Origin: Acidimicrobiales bacterium
Lineage (GTDB): Bacteria; Actinomycetota; Acidimicrobiia; Acidimicrobiales; Poriferisodalaceae
Direction of reading: 5' to 3'
Length of the DNA stretch: 64,000 nucleotides
Assembly: GCA_041394185.1 (NCBI GenBank)
Contig: JAWKIQ010000001.1
Coordinates: 124,001 to 188,000 of the forward strand
Positions 18,114-26,900 of this stretch are shown piece after piece. The number at the start of each line of letters is the position of its first letter. Position 1 is the stretch's first letter. Made by a program: the position numbers and the translations under genes. A model generated the notes under the pieces. It saw only the letters and a program-made list of their open reading frames with translations, was not told the origin of the DNA and made no database searches.

Positions 18114-18523
18114 ACACGCACGCACGAGACAGGAACGAACGAGGCGCCATCAGCATCTTCATCGCCGTTCTCGGCATCGCATTCCTGATGGTCGCCGGAC
18201 TCGCCGTCGACGGCGGACGCAAGCTCGGCGCGCTCTCCGAAGCCCGCAACATCGCCGACAACGCCGCCCGCGCCGGTGCCCAACACGTCGACACCGCCGC
18301 CTACCGAACCACCGGCATCGCCTACCTCGACCCCGAGGCCGCCACCCAAGCCGCCGCCGAGTTCCTCGCCGCCGTCGGACAAACCGGAACCATCACCGTC
18401 ACCGAAGACACAGTCACCGTCACCGTTCAACTCCAGGTTCACACCCGCTTTCTGCCAGGACCTTGGACCGTCAGCGCAACCGAATCCGCAACCGCCGTCC
18501 TCGGCGTCGAAGGAGCACCATGA
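18110..18523 (+). CDS. TadG-like pilus assembly protein
   Basis: 137 residues beginning at a GTG that overlaps the previous stop (GTGA). RNERGAISIFIAVLGIAFLMVAGLAVDGGRK is the N-terminal helix typical of TadG-like proteins (GxISIF... DGG). The rest contains helices with AEARNIADNAARAGAQ-like character and a beta-rich end. It lacks the von Willebrand domain of long TadG proteins, as is common in actinobacteria. Confidence 0.77.
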   Translation: MNTHARDRNERGAISIFIAVLGIAFLMVAGLAVDGGRKLGALSEARNIADNAARAGAQHVDTAAYRTTGIAYLDPEAATQAAAEFLAAVGQTGTITVTEDTVTVTVQLQVHTRFLPGPWTVSATESATAVLGVEGAP

Positions 18524-21500
18524 CACGCCGACTCGCAGACCTCATCCGAGGACTCGCCTCCCTCATCGTCATCGTCGCATTGACTGTCGGAGTCCCGCTT
18601 CTCCTGTGGCGATTCGGCGGGCTGCCGGGTGTTCGGATCATCGACACGCTGAACGACCCACTCGCATCCGACACCACCCGCTCCGAAGCACTCCTGTCAG
18701 GAACGCTGCTAATCATCGCCTGGGCCTGCTGGGCTCAACTCGCGTACGCGGTCATCGTCGAGGCGATCGCGGCCGTCCGGGGACGCACTGCCCGGCGAGC
18801 CCCCGTCCTGCCCGGACTCCAAGCGGTCGCCGCCCGCCTGATCGCGTCCGCAGCACTGATCACGAGTTCGATGATTTCCAACGCCCAAGGAGCCGCCGCC
18901 GTAGCACCCCTCCAGCGGCTGGCAGACAGTCCGGTCGAGTCAGGCTGGATCCTTGAGACCACCCCGCCGCAGAGCACAGCGACGGAGACCGGCCGCACCA
19001 CCGCGACACTGACTGCAGCCAAGACCTACACGACCCAAAGCAGAGACACCTTCTGGGATATTGCCGAATCGACCCTCGGAGACGGACTCCGGTGGACCGA
19101 GATCCGCGACGCCAACCTCGGTCGCGCAATGCCCGATGGCACCACCATCACCCGTGCCACCGAAACCGTGCACACCGGCTGGGACCTCCAGCTCCCCGAC
19201 GACGCCGTCTTACCTCTCGCCGACGAGGCTGACGTGGCCGCGAACCACGAAGTCGAGGTCGAAGCCGGCGACCACTTCTGGAGCATCGCTGAAGAAGCCA
19301 TGACCGACGCATGGGGACGCGATCCCAGCGACACCGAGATAGCCCCCTACTGGGCCGACGTCGTCGAACTCAACACAGACCGACTTCTCCCACCCGACGA
19401 CCCCAACCTCATCTACCCAGGCCAGGTCTTCGAACTACCAACCGTCCCCACTGACCCGCTCGCTCCCGCCCAGCCCAAGGACGAAGTGAGCGAGCCCGAC
19501 GTCGTCGACGAGCCCGAGCAGATCCTGCCACCGGCTACCGAGCCCGAAACCACAACACCGGTCATCGTCGCCGAGTCGACGACACCTGTGACCGTGGCCG
19601 ACGAACCGGCTCCTACCACCACCGTTCCCTCGACCTCGGCAGCAGCAAAGCCCGCCGCTGAGTCGACGGAAACACTAGAGGCGGCCGAAGGCTCCTCGAC
19701 CGAGTCAGCGCCGATCTCAGTGTTCGGCGTCGGTGCACTCGGCATCAGCGCTGGCGCGCTGGCACTCACTCTTCGCCGCCTGCGGGTGCATCAGGCCGCC
19801 CGGCGGGAACCCGGAACGCAGATCGAAGAACCACCGTCGGCAGCCGTCGAGTACGAATCCGCTGTGCGGCCGATCGCCGACACTGACTCCGCACGCTGGA
19901 TAGAGGCAACCAACAAGCTCCTCAGCTCTCGACTCGCGAAGTCGGGACAGACAGCACTCCCGGCCGTTGTCGCAATGCAAGTCGGCAAGTTCGGCGTCGA
20001 ACTCCTCCTCGACGAACCATGCGCGCCACCCGAAGGATTCATCCAAGGCCCCGACAGCGCCACAACCTGGCGCATCGACCCAGCGCTCGAGCTCGACGAC
20101 ATCGTCGCCGAAACCGAAGGAACCCACGCCTACTGTCCTGCGCTACTTCCGGTCGGACGAACCCCAGCCGGTGACCTCCTCATCGACTTCGAACAGGTGG
20201 GAGCACTCGCAGTCGGGGGCGATCCCAAGCGGGCAGCGGGATGGCAACGCGCTCTCGCCGTCGCAGCCACGTCAACGCCCTGGAGCACAGACTGCGAACT
20301 GGTCGCCATCGGACTGGCAGACGACGTCGGCGGCTTGGCGAACGTCACCGTTCCCACCGATCCCGAGGCATGGGCAAAGGCGTGCGTCGCCGAGATGGGC
20401 AAGCTCAACGAGCGACTCACCGACACCCCGTACCGTCAACGCGTGAGCCCTGGCGAGCTCTTCTACCCGAGAATCGTCCTCATCGGACCAGGCCACGACG
20501 ACCTGGCACGACAACTCGCCTATGCCGCAGCGCTCGTCAACGCGCCGCTCGCAGTCGTCGCCTACGCCGAGCTACCTGTCGCAGAGCGAATCCACTTCAC
20601 CGATGGCGACTGCGTGATCGAGCCCTACGGACTCCCGCTGGAACCACTGAACTCACCGCCGACCGAGGCCGCGCGCGTCAGCGAACTTCTCGACAACGCC
20701 GAGAGCGCGCCGGTTCGAGTGGCAGAGCCCGAACAGGCCGACGTCGTGTCCGGCGACAACGAGCCGCAGGAGACTGTCGAAGAGATCCTCGAACGAGTCA
20801 TGGCACCCAAGCCAATCGAGGTCGAGATCCTCAGACGGCAACCTCGCGTTCGAGGTCTCGACAAGGACATGCCCACCAAGAACCTCTCAGTGCTCTGCTA
20901 CCTCGCCTACCGCCGAGAGGTCTCATCGCAGCGCCTTCGCGAAGCCTTCTGGCCGACGGCCACGCACCGGAGCACTGCCGACAACGCCCTCAGCCAGATC
21001 CGTCGAGCGCTCGGCACCGACGAGGCGGGAGAGCACCGGCTCACATCAGCCGCCAACGGTGGCAACTACGAACTCAGCGACGACATCGGATGCGACTGGA
21101 CTCGAGCGTTGGCTCTCATCGAAGCGGCGAAGGCGAGACCAGCGGACCAGGCCGCCCAGCTCATCGGACCAGCCCTTCAGCTCGTCGATGGGGCACCAGG
21201 CATCGACGCCCCATCGGGCTCGTTCGACTGGCTTGTCGACGATCCGACCACCTACCGACGGATCGAGTCGCTACTCGTCGACGCCGCATTCCGCGTTGGC
21301 GAGTACGAATTGGAGGCGGGTGAACCTAGCCGCGCCGAGGAAGTAGCTCGGCGAGGTCTGATTCTTGTTCCCGGAAACGAAGCCCTGTTCCGCATCTTGA
21401 TGCGTGCCGCCGCTGCTCGCCACGACTTCGACGAAGTCGACCGCCTCTACGGAGAACTCTGCGCGCATCTCACCCAGCACAGCGTCTGGGACACGCCAGA

Positions 21501-21558
21501 TGAGGAAACTGAAGCCATCCTGCGCTCCACAGCCGACCTGAGGAAGCAGGCGGGATAG
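18520..21558 (+). CDS. LysM and BTAD-domain membrane protein of the pilus operon
   Basis: 1012 residues. Two or more N-terminal helices (about 12-30, 65-85, 105-125), then two LysM-like units (about 168-235, YTTQSRDTFWDIAESTLG; about 245-308, VEAGDHFWSIAEEAM ... PGQVFELP), a Pro/Thr-rich stretch (315-400) and a membrane helix (FGVGALGISAGALALTL, near 410). The cytoplasmic C-terminus (about 790-1012) has a winged-helix segment (LCYLAYRREVSSQRLREAFWP) and a BTAD/tetratricopeptide region, as in SARP-type regulators. It could sense the cell wall outside and act on DNA or partners inside. Start is the ATGA overlap at 18520 with GGAG upstream. Last gene of the pilus operon. Confidence 0.8.
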   Translation: MTRRLADLIRGLASLIVIVALTVGVPLLLWRFGGLPGVRIIDTLNDPLASDTTRSEALLSGTLLIIAWACWAQLAYAVIVEAIAAVRGRTARRAPVLPGLQAVAARLIASAALITSSMISNAQGAAAVAPLQRLADSPVESGWILETTPPQSTATETGRTTATLTAAKTYTTQSRDTFWDIAESTLGDGLRWTEIRDANLGRAMPDGTTITRATETVHTGWDLQLPDDAVLPLADEADVAANHEVEVEAGDHFWSIAEEAMTDAWGRDPSDTEIAPYWADVVELNTDRLLPPDDPNLIYPGQVFELPTVPTDPLAPAQPKDEVSEPDVVDEPEQILPPATEPETTTPVIVAESTTPVTVADEPAPTTTVPSTSAAAKPAAESTETLEAAEGSSTESAPISVFGVGALGISAGALALTLRRLRVHQAARREPGTQIEEPPSAAVEYESAVRPIADTDSARWIEATNKLLSSRLAKSGQTALPAVVAMQVGKFGVELLLDEPCAPPEGFIQGPDSATTWRIDPALELDDIVAETEGTHAYCPALLPVGRTPAGDLLIDFEQVGALAVGGDPKRAAGWQRALAVAATSTPWSTDCELVAIGLADDVGGLANVTVPTDPEAWAKACVAEMGKLNERLTDTPYRQRVSPGELFYPRIVLIGPGHDDLARQLAYAAALVNAPLAVVAYAELPVAERIHFTDGDCVIEPYGLPLEPLNSPPTEAARVSELLDNAESAPVRVAEPEQADVVSGDNEPQETVEEILERVMAPKPIEVEILRRQPRVRGLDKDMPTKNLSVLCYLAYRREVSSQRLREAFWPTATHRSTADNALSQIRRALGTDEAGEHRLTSAANGGNYELSDDIGCDWTRALALIEAAKARPADQAAQLIGPALQLVDGAPGIDAPSGSFDWLVDDPTTYRRIESLLVDAAFRVGEYELEAGEPSRAEEVARRGLILVPGNEALFRILMRAAAARHDFDEVDRLYGELCAHLTQHSVWDTPDEETEAILRSTADLRKQAG

Positions 21559-21691
21559 TCGGCGCGGGTACGCCCGGATTGTGTTCGACTCGCGCGGGTC
21601 CCACCAGAGCCCGGAGAGTCAAGGTTCTGACTTCGTCCGGTGCGCTAGTTTCGGGAACCATGGTGGGAGCACACCAGGGCGGGCCGACGAC

Positions 21692-23899
21692 ATGAACCAC
21701 GACGTAATCGAGGCCCAATCATTCTGGGACTGTGTCATGTCGATGCGCCGTGACGACTCGTACCTGGGCAACCTGATGGAGACTCTCGCCGAGCTGCGGT
21801 CCCAGCCGTTCCAGAACCCGAAGTTGCAGACCCATGATGTTGGCACGGCGCGGAACGGCAAGAAGGTCTATAGCTCCGACGTTGGCGGGCGGCGCTCGGA
21901 CAGGCGACTGATCTGGCAGCTCTTCAACAACACGATTGTTGTGCTCCTCTACGGCACGCACGCGGTGCTAGATCGCGCTAAGCGGATGCGGATCGACTTC
22001 GACCCGAATGACCGGGTAGTCACTGTTTTCGAGCAGACTTCCGATGCCTCTGACGAGCGGCCGTATCACCTCGAGCGCCAGAGCATTGGAAAGCTTTTCA
22101 TGGCATGGACCGACGCGGAGCTTGCCGAGCTCGGTTTCCCGGAGCCAACGGTCGCTGTGATGCGCGGCGTGAACACCGATAGCGAACTCCTCGACCTCGA
22201 AGGGTCGATGGATGCCGCTCACTTCGAGATGGCCTTCAACCTTGTCGCGTTTGGCAATGCGTCTGGTGAAGAAGCGGCCCGCGCCGAGCGGGAGGCCCTT
22301 CCTGAACCCACACCGGCCGACAAGCCCGAGGTGACAGATGAGGATCGCGAGCTCGAGCTGCAGCTGACCGACCCGAGGGCGGGGGCGTGGTTTACTCGGA
22401 CCGAGCCGGAGTTCCTTCGTGAGGTGATGTCCAAGCCGATCGAGGACTGGATGATCTTCCTGCACCCCGATCAGCGGACGATTGTCACCAGGAACTTCGA
22501 AGGCCCAGCGCAGGTCAGAGGATCCGCCGGGACAGGCAAGACGGTGGTTGGACTACATCGCGCAGCGTGGCTGGCCGAGCGCAACCGAGAAGCCGGCGAG
22601 CAGAAGCCCCTCCTCTTCACAACGTTCATCAAGTCGCTGCCGCCGGTGTTCGAAGCGCTCTATCTCCGGCTGCCCGGCACTCGAGCCGGCGAGGTCGAGT
22701 TCGTTCATATCGATCGCTTGGCAAGTCAGATCTGTACGGCTGCCGATGATCGACTTGTAACGGCCCCGAAGGAAATCGACGCAGCTTTTGAGGCCGCATA
22801 TCGGCGCCATGTATACCCGGGGACCCCGCTTGGGGAGGCGGGCTTCACGAAGCAATACGTTCGAGACGAGATCACTGCCGTCATCAAGGGCCGTGCGATC
22901 AGTTCGCTTGATGAGTATCTCGAGATCCGCCGGACAGGCCGCAAGGCCCCGATGGGGTCGCAACAGCGGAGCCATGTCTGGCAGGTCATGGAGGAGTGGG
23001 ATGCCGATATGGCCAGGCGCGGGACGGTTGATTTCCCCGACGTCGTGCTTCGCGCCAGAGACCACGCCCGCAATCTTCCGCAGGCCCGCTACTCGGGAGT
23101 CGTAGTTGACGAGGCGCAGGACCTGTCGCTCGCCGGCCTCCAACTGATCCGGGCGCTCGCAAATGCTCCGGACCTTGTGGACCGCGCCAACGGGCTCCTA
23201 CTCCTCGGCGATGGCGCCCAACGGATCTACACAGGCGGATTTACGCTGAGACAAGCGGGGCTTGAGGTACGCGGCCGCTCGTCGGTCCTGCGCACGAACT
23301 ATCGCAACACCCGGCAGATACTGAGCGCAGCGATGGCCGTGGCTGGAGAAGCTGAGGTCGACGACTTGGGCGAGACCTTCCGCCGGGGCGAGGCGCCGGT
23401 AGATGCGCTCCGCTCGGCATCGGCACCCCTCTTGATAGAAGCGGCCTCGTTCGATGACCAGCTCAGCTACCTAGCGGAGTCGGTTGGGAAACTGGTCGAC
23501 CACGACACATTCGCAACCGGCGACATCGGCATCCTTGTTCCCACCAACAGGATGGTCAGCCAAGTAGTCGCTCGATTGTCGTCCGAACGTATCCCGGCGC
23601 AGGATCTGGCGAAATACGACGGCCAACCAAGCGACCTTGTCAAGGTTGGTACGTACCACCGGGCCAAGGGTCTCGAGTTCAAGGCCGTATTCCTGCCGGG
23701 CCTATCCGACGGAACATTCCCTCGCGAGGCAGATCCAGGCCAACCAGTCGAAGAGGCGACCGAAGCTGAGGAGCTCGCCTTGTCGCAGCTCTTCGTGGCG
23801 ATGACCCGGGCGAGGGACCTGTTGGTTGCGCTGTACAACGGCAAGCCCAGTTCGGCGCTGGCGTCACACCTGGACGTGTTCGAGCGAGTCGAGGCATGA
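21692..23899 (+). CDS. UvrD-type SF1 helicase with RelE/ParE-like N-terminal domain
   Basis: 735 residues from the ATG at 21692; upstream in-frame codons look non-coding. Residues 1-100 resemble the RelE/ParE fold: FWDCVMSMRRDD, a helix, NPKL, then RRLIWQLFNNTIVVLLYGTH, matching the 'YRLIYRV..DTIVVL.VGHR' strand pair of those nucleases. The helicase core has Walker A GSAGTGKT at 276, VVDEAQD at about 471, LLLGDGAQRIYTGGF, TNYRNTRQI, GTYHRAKGLEFKAVFLPG, and SQLFVAMTRARDLL near 699. The N-terminal call is inferred from pattern; the helicase call is firm. First gene of the putative defence operon, separated by 62 bases from the next. Confidence 0.85.
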   Translation: MNHDVIEAQSFWDCVMSMRRDDSYLGNLMETLAELRSQPFQNPKLQTHDVGTARNGKKVYSSDVGGRRSDRRLIWQLFNNTIVVLLYGTHAVLDRAKRMRIDFDPNDRVVTVFEQTSDASDERPYHLERQSIGKLFMAWTDAELAELGFPEPTVAVMRGVNTDSELLDLEGSMDAAHFEMAFNLVAFGNASGEEAARAEREALPEPTPADKPEVTDEDRELELQLTDPRAGAWFTRTEPEFLREVMSKPIEDWMIFLHPDQRTIVTRNFEGPAQVRGSAGTGKTVVGLHRAAWLAERNREAGEQKPLLFTTFIKSLPPVFEALYLRLPGTRAGEVEFVHIDRLASQICTAADDRLVTAPKEIDAAFEAAYRRHVYPGTPLGEAGFTKQYVRDEITAVIKGRAISSLDEYLEIRRTGRKAPMGSQQRSHVWQVMEEWDADMARRGTVDFPDVVLRARDHARNLPQARYSGVVVDEAQDLSLAGLQLIRALANAPDLVDRANGLLLLGDGAQRIYTGGFTLRQAGLEVRGRSSVLRTNYRNTRQILSAAMAVAGEAEVDDLGETFRRGEAPVDALRSASAPLLIEAASFDDQLSYLAESVGKLVDHDTFATGDIGILVPTNRMVSQVVARLSSERIPAQDLAKYDGQPSDLVKVGTYHRAKGLEFKAVFLPGLSDGTFPREADPGQPVEEATEAEELALSQLFVAMTRARDLLVALYNGKPSSALASHLDVFERVEA

Positions 23900-23961
23900 G
23901 CTGTCACGTCTTGTCGCTACAGAACATTGGCCGCGCGTTGAGCGACCGGAGGTAATTGGCG

Positions 23962-26900
23962 TTGGACGTGTTCAAGCTCAGAGAGGACCTGATCGGTAGC
24001 TATCGCCAGTACGCGACCAGCTTCCTCTCGATCAAGGACCAACGCATCCTCGACCATGTGAGCGAGGCATTCGACGCGGGCAGGCTCTGGCCCCCTCCGA
24101 TGATCGGCCTAAACCCCTCGTTTCAACCTGGCGGGACGATCGACGAACTCGTAGGCGAAGGAATACTCCATCCACAGTGCTCGCAGATCTTCAGGGTCGA
24201 CAAAGACGGACAGGACCTACTCGGCCGCCCGATGACGCTCCATCAGCACCAGACCGATGCGATCCACGCTGCCGCCGCCGGTGAGAACTACGTCCTCACA
24301 ACGGGCACCGGGTCAGGTAAGAGTCTCAGCTACATAGTCCCGATCGTCGACCACGTCCTCAGAACCGGGTCGGGCAACGGTGTCAAGGCGATTGTCGTCT
24401 ACCCCATGAACGCGCTCGCCAACAGTCAGCTTGAAGAGCTGAGCAAGTTTCTCGACCACGGCCCATGGGGACGCAAGCGGCCGGTCACATTCGCTCGCTA
24501 TACCGGCCAGGATGACCGCGACGCCCGCGATGAGCTGCTGCGTCAGCCGCCGGACATCATCCTCACGAACTACGTGATGCTCGAGCTGATCCTGACGCGC
24601 TACACCGATCGTCGCCTCGTTCGCAGCCTCGGCGATCTGCGGTTCTTAGTACTCGACGAACTCCACACCTATCGGGGGCGTCAAGGTGCTGACGTCTCGC
24701 TGCTGGTGAGGCGGCTTCGCGAGGCGGCGGGTTCGCCGGACCTCCTCTGCGTGGGCACCTCGGCGACGATGTCCAGCGAAGGCGGCTACGACGAGCGACA
24801 GGCGAAGGTCGCCGATGTCGCATCGACCATCTTTGGCTCGACCGTGTCGCCGGGGCGAGTCATTGGCGAGACGCTGATTCGTGCCACCAACGAACAATCG
24901 CCTGACGATCCAGCGTTTGCCGCTGCCCTCAGCGAAAGAGTCGCGGCTGGAGGTCCGCCTCCCACCGATCACGCATCCCTCGTTGCAGATCCCCTCTCGA
25001 GCTGGATCGAGTCGACATTCGGTCTGGTGGAGGAAGATGACCGCCTAGTTCGTGCGGTGCCACGTTCGATTGAAGGTGAGGGTGGCGCTGCGAAAGACCT
25101 CAGCCAGTTGACAGGCCAAGACCCGGGTCGGTGTGCGCAGGCGATTAGGGAACAGCTGCTCGCCGGATACGACACTCCCGACGAGCGCGGCTTTCCATCG
25201 TTCGCTTTCCGGCTGCATCAGTTCTTGAGCCGTGGCGACACGGTCCACGCGTCGCCCGAGACTCCGGCCGAGCGCTACCTCTCGCTCACCCGTCAGCGAT
25301 TCGTGCCGGGGTCTTTGCGGTCGAAAGTCCTTCTGCCCCTCGCGTTCTGCCGTGAATGCGGGCAGGAGTACTACGTCGTGCGCTCCACGCCAGGACCAGC
25401 AGGGTCGGTGCTCAGCCCTCGCGACATCGGAGACGCGGTCGACGACGATGCTGGGCGGGCTGGCTTTGTCTACATCAGCAGCAGTCAGCCTTGGCCCGAC
25501 TCGCAAGATGACGCGAACGATCGGCTTCCTGCCGAGTGGTTCGACGACCAGGGCAAGCTCAGGTCGAACCGGCGTGATGACGTTCCAAAGCAGATCGAGA
25601 TCACCCCCGCAGGCGAGGTCGGCGACGGGGGAACGGTTGCCTGGTGGGTTCCTACACCGTTCCGCTTCTGCCTTTCGTGCGGAGTGTCGTATGCCGGCCG
25701 ACTTGGCCGCGACTTCGGTCGGCTGAGCACCCTCGGCTCCGACGGCCGCTCGACCGCAACCACCATCATGTCCCTGGCAGCTGTCCAGCACCTTCGCCGC
25801 TCTGCAGATCTACCGGCCAAGGCGAAGAAGCTTCTCTCCTTCACCGACAACCGCCAGGATGCTTCGCTTCAAGCGGGCCATTTCAACGACTTCGTCCAGG
25901 TGACCTTGCTCAGGGCGGCGCTGTACAACGCGGCCCTCGCCGCGGGCCCCGAAGGGCTGCGACACGATGAGCTGGCCCAGAAGGTCTTTGACGCTCTCGC
26001 GTTGCCGTTCGAGGACTATGCGAGCGAGCCCGAGCTGAAGGGCTTTGCGAGAACCGACACCGATCGCGCGCTGCAGGGCGTTCTCGCCTATCGGGTATAC
26101 CGAGACCTCGAACGCGGGTGGAGGCTCACCCAGCCGAACCTCGAACAGACAGGCCTGCTGGAGATCGAGTACGAGTCGCTCACCGAACTGGCAGCAGATG
26201 AGGACGAGTGGCGGCAAGCCCATCCCGCGCTCGCCGAGGCGACTCGAGAGACCCGTGAGTTCGTGCTTCGAGTTCTCCTCGACACGATCAGGCGTGAGCT
26301 TGCGGTCAAGGTCGAAGCCATGGAGGCTGAGGAGCAAGAGCGAATCAAGAGCAGGTCGAATCAACGCCTCGCCGGGCCCTGGGCAGTCGCCGAGGAAATG
26401 CTTCGCCCGGCGCCTGTGGTTACCCCACGCAGCAGTGGCGGCAAGAAGGCGCAGGACACCTACTACGTCTCGTCACGCAGCGGCTACGGCCAGTTCCTGC
26501 GTCGAGCGAGTGCGCTGGGGTCGTTCGGCAGGCTGACCCTTCAAGACACAGACGAGATCATCGTCCAGCTCTTCGAAGCTCTTCGGCACTACGGCCTCTT
26601 GGCAGCGCTTGGCGAACCGGGGCCCGAAGGCGAGTACCAGCTCCCCGCGGCTGCGATGCGATGGGTTGCAGGCGACGGTACGACGCCATACCAAGACCAC
26701 ATCCGCATGCCTAATGCCAGCCCAGATCGAAGGGTCAACGAGTTCTTCGTCGACCTCTACACCAGCGTTGGCGACACTCTTCAGAAGGTTGAGGCTCGCG
26801 AACACACTGCGCAAGTGCCCTACGAGGAACGGCTCGACCGCGAGGAGAGGTTCCGGTCTGCGGAGCTCCCGGTGCTGTACTGCTCACCGACCATGGAGCT

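Noticed and set aside
22553..23143. Leftward reading frame of 196 codons
   Set aside because: Lies wholly within the UvrD-type helicase gene on the other strand; no ribosome site or family features.
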